From Calvatia gigantea (Eukaryota > Basidiomycota > Agaricomycetes > Agaricales > Lycoperdaceae): DNA of 64,000 nt. Each line of letters opens with the position of its first letter. Position 1 is the first letter of the stretch. A model generated the notes under the pieces. It did no database searches. It had not been told where the DNA came from and was given only the letters and a program-made list of their open reading frames with translations. This document shows, piece after piece, positions 1 through 11,844 of the stretch. The stretch lies in assembly GCA_025093985.1 (NCBI GenBank), contig JACAAK010000008.1, positions 558,001 to 622,000 on the forward strand, given 5' to 3'. Both the position numbers and the translations under genes were made by a program.

Positions 1-202
1 GGTAACTTCGTCTGACAAAACACATCAACATCTGATGCATCCGACAACCCCGGCTTTAACACGCATCTGCCGCCCAACTGCCCAAATGCCAACAGGTGGG
101 CGTCTCTGAAATATATAATCCACAGCCACGACAGGCGCCCATGGTGTTCCCCTCTTCATTGTTGTATTCCACCCACCACACTCGTTGTTCGGTCATCCTC
201 AA

Positions 203-221
203 CCCCCCCCCCCCCCCCCCC
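203..221 (+). repeat. Poly-C tract just upstream of the calpain start codon
   Basis: A run of 19 C ends about 10 bases before the ATG at 232. It lies in the presumed 5' leader of the calpain gene. Its length is likely to vary between strains and may be imprecise in the assembly. C-rich tracts also precede two other start codons in this window. Confidence 0.9.
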
Positions 222-231
222 GCCGACAAAC

Positions 232-3063
232 ATGACAACTACAAGAACACTGGAGACAGTCTCATTTGCGCAACAAAACCCTAGTTTGCTGGTTACCAAC
301 GAACTAGAGAAGGCGATACAAGATTGTAAGCAGAAGGTTGCGAGGATCGCGAAGGATTGTAGAGCCAAGAATCGGAAGTTTAGGTGAGTTATTCTTCGCT
401 TACTGAGCTGTCGGACGTCCAAGTTATAGTAGCTCACTGACTTTTTCGTAGGGATTTAGAATTTGACCTCGAGGGCGACAAGAATCGTTGTCTCTACGGC
501 ATTGTCTCAAAGAAAGGAGATGGGTTTGACCCGGCAGATGTTCATCGCGTCACGCAGATTTTCGAGAAACCAGAATTTTTCGTGGGAGGCGAACCTGATT
601 CAGGCGATGTTGTGCAGGGAGCATTGGGGAATTGTTGGTTCCTCTCGGCTTTGGCTACTGTGTCCAACGTACCCGAGCTTGTGAAGACATTTTGTGTCGA
701 TGTAAGTAGATCCCGTGTATGTTGCGATGGGCAAAAATTAATGTATACAGAGAGATGAAGAAGTTGGAGTGTATGGTTTCATATTCTTTCGGGATAACGG
801 CTGGGAGACTGTCGTAATCGATGAGTATGTTTTCTCTCTCGTCGTCCCCCGAGCGTTTCTCAACGGACCATACAGCCTGTTATTTACCCGCGTTCCGAAA
901 TGGGAAGAGCTCACGAGGGCGGAGCAAGAACTCTACCACTTTGATAAAAACCGCTTCAACACCTCAGCACGCTTCGGCGGCAAGATGTTGTACTTCGCTA
1001 GTTCAGGATCGCTCGGTGAGACATGGGTACCCCTAATTGAGAAGGCCTATGCAAAATTACATGGAAATTATTCACATTTGAACGGCGGCTATACTTGTGA
1101 GGCCATTGAAGATTTGACTGGGTAAGATGTCCCATAATATCAAGCCGTTGACTCTACTCATACCATTTTGATAGTGGTGTCTCGAGCTTTTTGCAAACCA
1201 AGGTACGTGGGTCCGGTCTGACAACGGTGAGGGTTGGCTAACGTGCCACCCTTCTAATCCAGGACATCCTTAACACAGATAAGTTCTGGCACGAAGAACT
1301 CCTCAGAGCCAATAAGGACCGTCTGTTTGCTTGCTCCTTCAACGATCTGAACAACGCACGTAATGGCCTCGAGAATATCAGAGTACAAGGCCTTGTTGGG
1401 AGTCACGCGTACTCCGTCCTCCGAGCTGTAGAATGCAAGGGCAAGCGCTTCGTCGTGGTCCGTAATCCGTGGGGCAAGACTGAATGGACTGGGCCGTGGT
1501 CGGATGGCTCGAAAGAATGGACAAAGGAATGGCTGGGGGTCCTTGATCAAATTGGACATGTATTCGGCGATGATGGGCAGTTCGTGATGGAATGTAAGTT
1601 TTTGCCCTCAACCTCTGGACGTTTCACGCCGTAGTGAAGCTGACACTTCAAAGACAAGGACTGGTTGGACTGTTTCTCCCACATTGACCGGACGATCCTA
1701 TTCGATTCGACCTGGATCATGTCATCTCAATGGCTCCGTGTGCCCTGCAGACCGCTTCCCACAGCTTGGTCCTATGGTGATGTGTCATGTAAGCAATCAT
1801 CTTCTCCTGCTGCCCTGAAAGATTTTACTGATCTCGCAATCAAACACTCAGTCACATTCACACTCCCGGCCCCGACACTCGCAATCTTGGTCCTCTCCCG
1901 CTTAGATGAACGGTACTTCCGCGACATCTCAGCTCGGTCAGACTGGAATTTGAATTTTGCGCTTGTGAAAGAAGGTGAAACGGAGCCTCTTGCAGAATCG
2001 GTACATGCCATGTTCTGGGCCAGAAGCGTAAATTTGGAAATTGAGTTAGAGGCGGGCAAGTATTTTGTCTATGTGCGTTTGAAATTCTATTCTGGGCGAG
2101 AGGGCGAGATTCTAACTCAGATGCTTGTAGGTGAGGATTGATCGACAGTTGGATTACTGGACCGATTACGCGCCAACGATAGACGATTGGCAATTACGCA
2201 AGCTCTCTTACATTATGGCCGCGCGTGCTAAAAGTAGATCCATCGCTTCAAGTAGGTCTTTTCGCCTCGATTATTGATAGACCATTGGTTCTCACCTACT
2301 TGTCCTCACTAGACTTCGATCAAAGGTAGGTCATGAGCATTCCGGTAGTTACAAGCTCACCCATCACACCAACAGTGTCCACGCAAACTTCATTCCTACG
2401 CCACTTGAGAAGCTTGTTGAAGGAGACTTTAAGGAATATCAGAAAGAACAAGAGAAAAAAGAGAAGGAAGAAAGAGAAAAAAAGGCGAAAGAAGAGAAGA
2501 AAGACGATACTCACAGTACTACGGTCACTGACGAGGAAGCGGAGGATGATGAGGATGGTGCAGAGACCGTCACAACAACGACCACGACAACCGTTGTTCA
2601 AACCGTCAAGAAAGTAAAGAAACCCAAAATCGAAGCCGCTCCCTCGGAAATCAAGCCGAACAGCACCAAAGGCAACGAGAGTTATCAACCGGGCGCGCCC
2701 CCTCAGCTCCGCAACCTAAACGTCCCCGATCCTAAGTACCAGCAGGAGCAACTCTGGGCTACTGCGAACGTATCGGTTGGCACTGATCCTACGAAGTATG
2801 TTATCCTGCGAAACGATGAAGACTCCTTATATCTTGGCCTGCGGGTGTACACCCACAAGGACGTCCCTGCAGTTGTTGTTGGAAGACTCAAAGCGGAACC
2901 AGAGAAGAAAGAGAAGGATGGTAGTTTAGGTGACAGCTCTGGTGAGAGTAAGGATGCTAAATATGATGCGAAGCAGAGTTTGAGTTCCCTTGTAGACTCA
3001 ATGGAAGATGTCTGCGACTGCGATGAATGCAAGGGGAGGACCTCGCACCCAGATTCGGATTAG
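232..3063 (+). CDS. Calpain-like cysteine protease (family C2), 11 exons
   Basis: Predicted intracellular Cys protease of the calpain family. Exons by GT-AG and phase: 232-383, 452-701, 751-824, 876-1121, 1175-1202, 1263-1593, 1654-1788, 1852-2072, 2131-2251, 2313-2325, 2376-3063. They sum to 2259 nt, 752 aa. The catalytic triad is visible: Cys in QGALGNCWFLSAL, His in GLVGSHAYSV and Asn in VVRNPWGKTEW. A calpain-type beta-sandwich follows the protease core (FTFTLPAPTLAILVLSR region, GKYFVY). The C-terminal third is a Lys/Glu-rich low-complexity stretch, then a Thr-rich run and a second beta-sandwich-like segment (YVILRNDEDSLYLGLRVYTH). There is no signal peptide or membrane segment. EF-hand pairs of classical calpains are absent, as is usual in fungal members. 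Substrate unknown. The start was chosen as the first ATG in frame with exon 1; nothing upstream looks coding. Confidence 0.9.
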
Positions 3064-3208
3064 TTGTCGTCACTCGGAGCTCTTGCAATTTCGCGTTTTA
3101 GCCCACATTTGTTTGCGTTATTTTGATATGCCCACGTTTCGGCTCGTAGTACATGACTTGTATTCATAGAACAACAGACTTCCTAACTCACATCCTTCCC
3201 TCTCCACT

Positions 3209-4168
3209 TCACGCAGTTTGCTCTTCCCCTGAAGGTAAGGTTTGCGATAATTCCTTCCCTTGTCCCTTAGTAGAAGCTGTTGCCCCAGCATCGACGGGGA
3301 GAATTATCCCGGTGATCCACCTCGCTTCATCACTTGCGAGGAAACGAACGGCTGCTCCGGCGTCCCACCCATTTCCCTCTGTTTTGAGAAGGCTTCGATT
3401 CCGACGTGCCTCACGTATTTCCTTCGGCATGGGGTTACTGTATACCATAGGTGTATACAACATACCTAAGAGCAACTCATCGGTACATTGTCTTTAAAGT
3501 TTCCGTCAAAGGAGATTAAAAGACTTACCAGGGCATACACAATTAACTCGAATGCCGTCCGAGCCATGATGGAATGCCATCGCACGTGTCATATTAATGA
3601 CTGCACCCTTGCTAGTGGGATACAACAAAATGGGCGTGCCGCCAATCATGCCTGCAACACTGGCCATGTTTATGATCACTCCACGGCCACGGATCTCATC
3701 TCGGGGGTTCTCGCACATGGCCGGGATGGCGAACTTAGACATCAACATCATACTCGTCAAATTGATCTCCAACCCCTTGGCCCATTTTCCTGGGTCCACA
3801 TCGACAGCTGTTCCTTCCGGACCCCCAACCCCCACATTATTCACGAGGATGTCGAGATGTCCGTATGTTGAAAGCGCCGTATCGACAATGCGTTTACAGT
3901 CGTCTTCTTTTGTGACATCGGCTTGGACGGCAATGGCTTTATTTTCCCCGAATTCACGAGTAACCATGTCCACTGTGACCTGCGCCCATGACAGATTCAG
4001 GTCGGCACAGACGACGCTGGCGCCTGCCTCGGCGAGCAGGATGGATGATGCGCGACCATTCCCTATTCCGTTGGCTCTTGAACCCGCTCCAGTGATAATA
4101 GCCACCCTTCCGCTGAGAGATCTAGAGGGACGAGGCGGGTTCTCTGGGTCATAGGTGGGTGTGGACAT
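3209..4168 (-). CDS. Short-chain dehydrogenase/reductase, 2 exons
   Basis: NAD(P)-dependent oxidoreductase of the classical SDR superfamily. Exons 3529-4168 and 3209-3465 (minus) join in phase around a 63-bp intron, giving 298 aa. The nucleotide-binding loop VAIITGAGSRANGIGNG is a Gly-rich motif with extra residues inserted. NNVG stands where most SDRs have NNAG. The catalytic Ser is in NMASVAG and the Tyr/Lys pair is in YPTSK. The C-terminus carries the typical ITGIILPVDAG segment. The family resembles bacterial 3-oxoacyl reductase/glucose dehydrogenase types, but substrate cannot be inferred. It is convergent with the calpain gene, 145 bp away, so the two 3' UTRs may overlap. Confidence 0.88.
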
Positions 4169-4329
4169 AGCAGTGCGGGTATGAGTTGTCTTTGTTGCCG
4201 GAGGTTGGGGATACTATATATGACAGTGCTGTTCCTAAAATAGAATGCGGATGAGTCTTCCTGAATTGAGAAAGGACTCAAGGCTTAGCAACTTCGAGGA
4301 TGGGGCGAGTCAGGTAGTAACCAAACTAG

Positions 4330-5230
4330 TCATACATGAGTTAGCTCAGCACGTCTAGATGCGCTGAGTCGCACTGAACCAAACGGTCGTACAATTCCTT
4401 TGGGCAGCTCGCCCGCTCCCCAAGGCATTCTCAATAAGTTCTCGACCCTTTGGCTCCTGCCTAGAGCACCCCCAAGCATAGTTAATTGATCTATCTTCAC
4501 CGAAACAGCACTAGGGTCGGGGCTGGGAACTGTCATCCCAAGGATAGTTTCTGTCATTGTTATTAACGGAGGATCAAAGGACGCAAGACCAAAACCAAAA
4601 CACCATGTGTCGTCATCTAGGCGCTGAACGTTTAACGAATCAACGATGACGACACCTGCAGGGGGGCCTGCTGAAAAGCGAGTGCGTGGGATGACTTCTC
4701 CGCCGATCCGGTGTGCGACACCCACAATCCTCTAAGCGCCATTCATCATGAGAGTCCCAGTTTCCGATCCGCTTCCACTTCAACAAGGACTGCAGTGGGC
4801 TGGATTACCATATAATCAGGTGGTGTGCGAAGCTTGGTAGTCAAACTCACGATCTTCCTTTTGAGTACCTCTTCCAACGGTCCTTCGCTCCATGTGGAGG
4901 TGATATGGGTACAGACTTTGATTCGCTACTTTATAGCGACCGCTTCCCGATCCACCTAAGCCATGTGATTGCCAAGATCATGGCGAGTGCCAAAGCCGCC
5001 AGGCATATGATTTTATGGTTAACGTTGTGGTGGGCCGTCCCTGTTAAGGCTGAGTCCGACCCTTGTGAAACAGAAGGAAAGGGGACTCCTGGAGGTGAAA
5101 TATCTGGAGGCGGCGATGTTGGGGTGACAGTGGTAGTGGAAGTAGCAGTCAAAGCTGGCTGTTGGCTATCTGTGCTAGCGAAATCAGCGGCCCAGCTACG
5201 CCAGGTCCCAGGCCTGTGGGGAAACCACTG
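4330..5230 (-). CDS. Possible multi-exon gene, one membrane segment, unknown function
   Basis: I do not recognise this gene. Three open stretches on the minus strand look coding. About 4930-5230 encodes a Ser/Thr/Pro-rich segment ending in one hydrophobic helix (KIICLAALALAMILAITWL). About 4770-4910 encodes HITSTWSEGPLEEVLKRK and beyond. 4330-4725 encodes a longer segment (GFGLASFDPPLITMTETILG). A possible intron with donor GTGGAA at about 4770 joins the last two in phase. I could not connect the first two with a good intron, and the start is unresolved. If real, this is a single-pass membrane protein with its second part on the C-terminal side. It could also be decayed. Confidence 0.35.
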
Positions 5231-5631
5231 ACTGGGCCGACATGGGGCGGGAATGACTCAGTGGCTGGGATGTGTTTGGTAAGTCACTGGTATGCTACTT
5301 GATAATTCGGGCTGACTTCACTTCGGCATTATCGTAAATCCAGGGAGAACTGCTCGCAATTACAACACGAGAAGCATGGATGCACGAGTGGGGATAGAGT
5401 CAAACTTTATGACCGAGTTCCCTCCCCCTCAAATAATCCAATCTATAACAGCATTTTGCTCCCCTTGCGAAAAGGCCACTACTTAAAGATTGATTGGCGG
5501 TTTGCGGCAAATGGACATTGAAGTTCACAGATAGTAGCTATGCTTAGACTTTAGTGGCGGAAAGCTTGCGAGTTCAGCGAAGTCAGGGGCAGTGAAAAAC
5601 AGTAGGTAACGACACAGTGTGGTTCCCAAAC
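5231..5631. other. Intergenic stretch, nothing recognised
   Basis: About 400 bases downstream of SEY1, with no open frame or motif I can support. It probably holds the SEY1 3' UTR on the minus strand. Confidence 0.5.
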
Positions 5632-8400
5632 TTAAGAATCAACTTCCTTCAGCTCTATCTCTTCGCTCTCGCTATTGTTACCGGAACCTGCCCGCCAAAT
5701 GGTAATCCAACGCAAAGGCCTTAAATGCGTAACCGTGTAGCCCACGAAGTTCAGTGGCAATAGCATGTAAGGCAACGGGTTGAACAGGTCTACCCTCATG
5801 TTAATGAGGGTGAGGAGGCCCTCCCTCAAAGAAGGAATCAACCCAGACCTGGGAACTATACTCCTCTTCGCCTCGATATAGCAGGCATCTGCATCTCTGC
5901 ACAAGTCGTTTTTTATTCTTGTTTGCCTGACCTTGGAGAATACTACGAGGGAGGTTTTGAAGTCAAATTCATCCTCCCCCTCGTGGGCGTCGGTGGTCAT
6001 TGATAGGAGGTTGAGTTCCGGCGGAAAGTCCTGGGGTTTGATCTCGGCATAAAGAGGAATGAAATCGAGGGCCTAAAGTCACATTCCGCAACACAGTACA
6101 TTAGAAGTCGGCACGAACGAAAGGATAAAATACTCACTTGTTTCTTTGCTGCTTTGAAAGCTTCCTCAATGTCGTCTTCGGGTTCCCAGACGCGTGGTAC
6201 ACCCTGTTTGTCGTACCGAAATTGATCTTCAAAGTGTCTCCTGAGTTTACTCGAGAAAACGGCATCAGCGGTCTCTTCATCAATCTTCACTCGGAGAACC
6301 CGCCAAGAACCCTTGCGGAGGCTATCAAGCAAATATTCATTTTCCTGGTCAGTGCCGCTGGAGCCTGCAAATGTGAGCCGGAAGGAAAGACTTCTTAGTT
6401 CGGACATACTCTTGATTTTGTCCAGGAAAGTACTCTCAGCATTCGTGAGGGCGGTCTGAAATGTGCGCATGATTTCGTCCCACATGTTGTTGGAGCCCTT
6501 GTCGAGGTGTACCTTCACAGGTTCCGAGATATGTTTCTTTACACCTTTCTAAAGTTCTTCTTCACAAATGGTTTCTCTCACAAAGCCGTTGAAGCGTACC
6601 TTAACTTGGTTCAGCACCCTTTCCCGCTCATCCTTCTTACACTGGCCAATAACACCCTCGATCTCTTCTTGCAACGAGTTTAACTCATTCTCCCACACCC
6701 AATCTGTACCTTCGATCAAAGCCTCTTTGGCACGCATCTCGAAGTCGCCTTCCCACTTTGATTTTTCCTCAGCAACGACACCTCCAAAGTCGTATTCCAT
6801 CCCTTGAAGCCTACCTCGAAGAGCCTCCTTGAATTGGGCAAGGCAGAACTTGCGCAGATTTTTGAGCTGGCCAAGGAAGAGGAGTGAGAGTGTCGAGGCC
6901 AATGCAGCTGTGAGATGGGCACGCTTACGTGCATAGACAGCTTTATGGTATCTCGAAGCATCACGGTCATACTGGGCTTCATGAAGGTAATGGGTATGGT
7001 GAAAATTTGTCAGGGTTAATGATTTCGTTTTAACTTACCCAGAGCCTGTTCTCTCCAACTCTTCATCATATCACCGAGGCCTACAACCACTTGACCGTCC
7101 TCGATGGGTCGTTTTTGAGTTCTGGCTTGCCCACTGAACTCGACAAGTACAGCCGCCGAAATTTCGTCGCAGCGGAACTGGGCAAGTAGCTCTTGCTGGG
7201 TTGGCAAGTCCAGGTCTTTGGCCGATCGAACCTGCTCCTATACACCAGGCAAGTTCAGATATGCAAGAAAATGCACGCGTGCCGTGAAATGAATACGGAT
7301 GCACACTCACCCAAATTCCCTCCATGTAGAACGCAACGCCATCTGCAGGAACACGCTTGCAATAGGCGTCCTTGAACAAATAACTTGAGTTGCCCTTATT
7401 CACGAAGCGACTGCGGAGTGTTTCAACTCCAGCGTCGAATTTATCTGGGACCAAAATCTTGTGAGGTAGTGCAGTGAATTCGAGATCGAAGTAGTCTGAA
7501 AGTAGCCGGTTCTCGAGTTCAGGAGGTTTGGAAAGACCATCCCAAATACGTGAGAGGTCAGAAACGAGTGTATCCCGGAGGTTAGCAAGAGGAGTACCAC
7601 CATAGTGGTCTCGGATGACGAATAACAGAAGGGTTCGGCCACATGAGCTAAGGAATCTGTTTTAAGATGATGTGTACGACAAGTGTTCAATTCGGTATGT
7701 GTACCTCATCTTCCCGAATATATTCAGGTTCACTTCGAAAACGGTCTTCAAAAGACTCATATTCGCGCCGTTGTACCAGCCAATCTGATACTCCCACATA
7801 TTGATGATGAGGATTTCAGATGATGCGAGAGAGAAAACGGCGGATTTGCGTTCGAAGTCTCTGTCCTCGCCTCGTTCGCGGCCATCAGTACCCTCGAGGT
7901 CCATGACTAGGATATTCGTGTCTTTTCCCTGGCACATCCAGATACCTGCTCAACCCACTTAAACTCCAACGTGGTAGTGGCGTATTTGTAAAGTTGACTG
8001 ACCTTTGGTTGTCTGTTGCCGTTTCGACTCGTCCATGACATCAAAATCCGTCCCAAATAAGGCATTTAACAATGTGCCTGTTTTAAGACATTTAGCACTC
8101 AGTACGACCTTCATAGGCATGAATCTCACTTTTACCAGTTGACTGCGAGCCAAACACAGCAACAATGTTGTAGTCAAAACCTACATCTCGCAGACCCCAC
8201 TGCTCAATCTGTTTGCTCAAATCTGGGCTGTCAAGGGCAGTCAGTCTATCCTCCCTACATATGTCGGGTATGGGATCTTCGTACTTGAAATGCTTCTCGT
8301 CGTCAATAATCTGCAACCGTTCGCTGGTTGCTTCGTTTGTGCAACAAGCATTCCCGTCCACATGCGTCGCGTCACCAGTGGCCAAGGTGTCTGGAGCCAT
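5632..8400 (-). CDS. SEY1: SEY1/RHD3-type ER membrane-fusion GTPase, 9 exons
   Basis: Dynamin-like GTPase that fuses ER tubules (fungal Sey1, plant RHD3, functional counterpart of atlastin). Exons on minus: 8130-8400, 8003-8077, 7705-7945, 7311-7656, 7039-7231, 6600-6976, 6410-6548, 6138-6364, 5632-6072. They total 2310 nt, 769 aa, with every phase closing. The P-loop GSQSTGKS is split by intron 1. The G3 region is [20 protein letters not shown]. The helical bundle has the family motif [16 protein letters not shown], and the pre-membrane motif [14 protein letters not shown] is present. The membrane hairpin that should follow is unusual: Arg, Glu and Asn sit where the first helix is normally hydrophobic. 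[12 protein letters not shown] still matches the start of the second helix. The tail is acidic and short. Frames are intact throughout, so divergence is more likely than a sequence error. Confidence 0.9.
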
Positions 8401-8750
8401 GGCACGCCGATAATCGTTACGAAATCCTCAAAGCGCCAATAGGGGTACGGAGTTAGGAGAGTAAGGAGGTTGACAGGGGAGTGGAAAGTGGAAGAAAATG
8501 AAGCATGCACGATGCTCGCTGTTAGCAGCGGTTCGTTAGCGCCAGTACAGCATGTTTGCTGAGCGCTGAGCTTCGGTCCCCCGCCCCTGAACCTGATTCA
8601 ACTTTTACAACATGAAATATTTACACTCCTTGATTACACTGTTTCTATGTCATGTAGCGGTAGCAGAGTCGCAAAAAAGTGGCTTTACACTTCCAAGATC
8701 TAATTTTGTTTGCGCAATCTGAAGGGTATGCGTATCGTGGTAACATAAAC

Positions 8751-9420
8751 TTAGGCGGTGAGTTGGGCGCGGCTGGAGTACACTTAGTCATGAGGACTCC
8801 CTTGAATCAGCGGTAGTCAAAACGGAGGACTCACTCGCGTATGGTCTCATATAAGAATTGATAGCTGCGCAAATTTCCTTTGAGTCGACGTATATCCAGG
8901 CTGTATGTGTCATTCAAGCCAGCGAGACGCGTAAGTTCTACGGAGAACCGAACTTCGCCTGCCGGATCTCGGGTGGGGTCGTCAGCATATATAACAACCG
9001 GTGTGGCATCTGGAGTGTTCTGTTGGATTCAAACCATCAGAATTAGGCTTCATGAACATATATACGGCATGATGAAATGCATACGGGATCAAGCCCTTCA
9101 ACTGATGCGGCACTTCCACTACTGGATTGCGAGGGGCGAATGCACCGAAATCTAAACATGCTCTCTGGCTCGACTGAAACTCCGATCGAATCCAACACGC
9201 CTCGCACTTTCGTCACAACCTCCCTCGGAGACTGTGTCGTAATGGTCGTGTTATCAATCGCACCTCGGTGAATGCCAATGGCCCCAGTTGTGGTTGAGTA
9301 GCTATCGTCCATGTTCGCGATACTTGCAAGTTTCAGTGTATGCACCCCGAAACCGACTGGGGAAGCAGGCGTGGGAGTTATCACCAGGGTCACGTTGCCG
9401 GAAGATGGTTGACCTGGGAG
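8751..9420 (-). CDS. Stand-alone KA1-domain gene, paralogous to the kinase C-terminus
   Basis: The encoded protein matches only the last part of the kinase at 17405-21674. GIHRGAIDNTTITT corresponds to [30 protein letters not shown] corresponds to [30 protein letters not shown] is identical. Exons ending at 9085, then 8835-9019 and 8751-8772, join in phase; the last two intron positions mirror the kinase, and the last exon ends in DRAQLTA. KA1 domains bind acidic phospholipids and can autoinhibit their kinase. No kinase domain lies upstream. The 5' exon and start codon are unresolved: an ATG near 9481 with a GTGAGA donor gives the wrong phase. The clean splice sites argue for a living gene or a young retained fragment. 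Confidence 0.7.
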
Positions 9421-9900
9421 TGGTCAATCTACTGAAGCGCGTTGGTTGTTACTCTCTCACTCGTAGACTTTTCGTATCCATATGTCTTAATTTATTCCCT
9501 TAAGAAAACCTTGTCATGGAAACGAGGATACTGTTTATTCTGACACAGGTGGGATAGAGCTTCGCCGTAATTTCATACTCAACAGATAACTATGCCGGAA
9601 CGGTTTTACGTTCAATGGGGCCGCAGGGGTGTATCCGGGTTGAGGCTGTAGGTGAAGTAGTCCGAACGGTGGCCTGTCGCTCCGAGAACGGTTGGTAGTA
9701 GCCTTCTGGGACAAACAGTTCCTAGCCAGAGTTTTTTTGTTCAGTCATGCGAAGCGGAAGGGCCCATCCACAGATCGGATACAGAAGATCGTTTCACTGG
9801 CAGTTAGGATTAATTGACGAGGGTGATTGCCGCAGCGCCCCCCTAAAATTAGGATCCTTGTATTGGTAGTCGTGTCATAGTCCAGTTGACAGTATTGGAT
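9421..9900. other. Intergenic stretch, nothing firm
   Basis: I see no convincing gene. A short minus-strand open stretch around 9650-9720 could be a lost exon of the neighbouring unknown gene, but nothing supports it. Confidence 0.4.
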
Positions 9901-10882
9901 CTACATCACACCCCAATTCTTGTGTGCTAAGTCCACAAGCATATTGAAAACGTACTCCGTTACCACCTCTACGCGGCGTTCATGTCGCTTCGGGCCTGGT
10001 AAAAAGAGGAAGGTTTTTGATGAGATTGAGACGTGATAACCGGCAATCTTAGTGGGATGATTTGTGATGTCGTTACGGAGGGTAGGCGAGTTTCCCAAAT
10101 CCCTGAGTTCTGCTTTTACGCTCGTTCCCCATGTAGGGATACGGGGTGGATTTGCGGTGGCCCCTGGTTGGCGTAAAGATCTCGGACACCTTGGAAATCG
10201 ATTTGAGCAGCTGGCAATGCGAGCTGTATGTGCGGAAGATCAGGCACAACAACAAAACGGGAGAGAAAACTGGCGTCCGCAAACTCTAGCTCTTGAATCG
10301 ACATGGGTTTCATGATGTACTGGAAGCTTGAAACCCCGGCTTTCATATCCCATTCGGACTTTGATGCATTTGGAGAAGCCGCCCGGACGAGGAAACGATT
10401 GGTGTTAATAATAAATGGCATAGGATCGACCATGTATGCGCTTGAATCAACGATGCACCTTGTCGAGAATGGTGGTGCGTCACTGAAATGTAAGATCAAT
10501 AATATGGAGGCGGTATCAACCACAGCGGCGTCACAGTCGTGGAAGATGTGGAGATAATTCGGTGTGTCCCGGTATACCACCGTCTCGCGGATGGCAAGGC
10601 ATTGGTATACCAGGAAGGTAATACCGGAGTGAGATGCTCTTTCCTACAACTCGGGAGGTCATTACTGTTAAACTGGATGTTCCGTTATGACCAGAGCAAC
10701 GCGCACATCCAAACCCGCGGGATGTGGATCAGAACTTTTCCGTTGTCTCTAACGCGTTCAGGTCTGAACGACATATCTGTTTGCCTTCGTGGGTTCCCAC
10801 CAATTAACGTAAATGTCGAAGGGATGTTGGGAGTGTCAAATGCCCTTACTGAATGATATTTCACACTGGTAGTTGCGAGCAC
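9901..10882 (-). pseudogene. Unknown conserved gene, copy A, frame-disrupted
   Basis: I do not recognise the family. Minus-strand segments include KYHSVRAFDTPNIPSTFTL (near 10800-10862), AIRETVVYRDTPNYLHIFHD (around 10550) and KTFLFLPGPKRHERRVE (around 9980). The same protein segments recur in copy B (13599-14203), so they were once coding. Between the first two segments copy A differs from B by a net 7-base length change in what should be exon sequence, which shifts the frame. The 3' half also needs frame changes. Only this copy retains the 3' half; copy B is cut off at the duplication junction. There are no signal peptides or catalytic motifs I can name. Confidence 0.5.
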
Positions 10883-11267
10883 CGCATCGTCGTAAAGTTG
10901 TGGCCCTGTGGGGCATCTTCGTAGACTTGTACGTACTCTGGGGGAGCGAAGATTTGCCTCATTCGCGTTCCAGGGACTCTGGTGTGGGGAACTGGGTGGC
11001 CGTCATTCTCGCATTGTTTGTGGACCTGTGGCCACCAACGCGAATGATCAATTGTGAGGTTGTTTCATCCCACTGGTTGTCTTTTCATAGGTAGCTTATG
11101 TCAATATGTCACTAGTTCAATGCTCTCCTAAGTGAATCTTTTTGAAGCCCCGATGAAACAATTAAGTTTGGGGGAGGCATAGAGTCTCTTTATAATCAGC
11201 AAGGTGAGCTAAGACCTCTTCCCCACATATCCTCAGACCCTCCTCCACAATCAACCAAAGGTTTCTC

Positions 11268-11723
11268 ATGGCTAACCCTATCAATGGAAAAGTATTATTT
11301 GTAAAAATCTGGTTATATTTCTATGTGAATATTGACTTAAAGTGTCTAGGATCCACCAAAGCCTTTATTTTCAGCCAAGAGGGTACGCGGGCTATTCCAC
11401 ACCTTTTTGAACAACTCAATTATATTGCTAGGGCATGTGGGGTCCTCGCAGACTACTATGGTTCTGCTGCGGAATATTTGGACAATCTGGATGAAAATTT
11501 GGATTCAATGAGCCTCCCTTCTCATGCAGAAGTGGAGGCTACTACCAAACTCTGGCAAGAATATCATGGAATTCTCTGGGGTATGGTCCAGAAACTTGAG
11601 TCACCAGCCTGTGAACCAAAGGGATTTTCATATCCATTCTCTCCTTCGAACACCCAACCGTTTTGGAGGGTTCCGGAGAAGAATGCGGCGTTGTGGCAAC
11701 GGTATACTTGTTATTGTATTTGA
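11268..11723 (+). pseudogene. Second unknown gene, copy A, 472-bp deletion
   Basis: This is the truncated partner of the intact gene at 14590-15521. The short first exon is kept (ATG at 11268, MANPINGKVLF) with its intron. Sequence then jumps from GATCCACCA at 11350 to GCCTTTATTTTCAGCC at 11361. In copy B those two points are 483 bases apart rather than 11. The missing 472 bases are not a multiple of three, so splicing the first intron puts the remaining 3' part out of frame. An open frame through the intron region remains but lacks most of the protein. CCACC/CCACA microhomology lies at the breakpoint. I read this as a loss in A, because B is an uninterrupted 293-aa frame. Confidence 0.75.
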
Positions 11724-11763
11724 TATTAGTAGACCATGTATTCAGCTCCAGAGCCGCAGTTGC

Positions 11764-11789
11764 ATATATATATATATATATATATATAT
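11764..11789 (+). repeat. AT dinucleotide microsatellite
   Basis: About 13 AT units lie in the 3' flank of the truncated unknown gene. The same place in copy B has no such tract, so it expanded after the duplication. Confidence 0.9.
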
Positions 11790-11844
11790 GAGTCAGGATA
11801 AAACAATGGTTGAATTTACTTAATGCATGAGCGCGACTACCTAG

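Noticed and set aside
3597..4154. Plus-strand open frame opposite the SDR gene
   Set aside because: Antisense shadow of a clear SDR; no motif.
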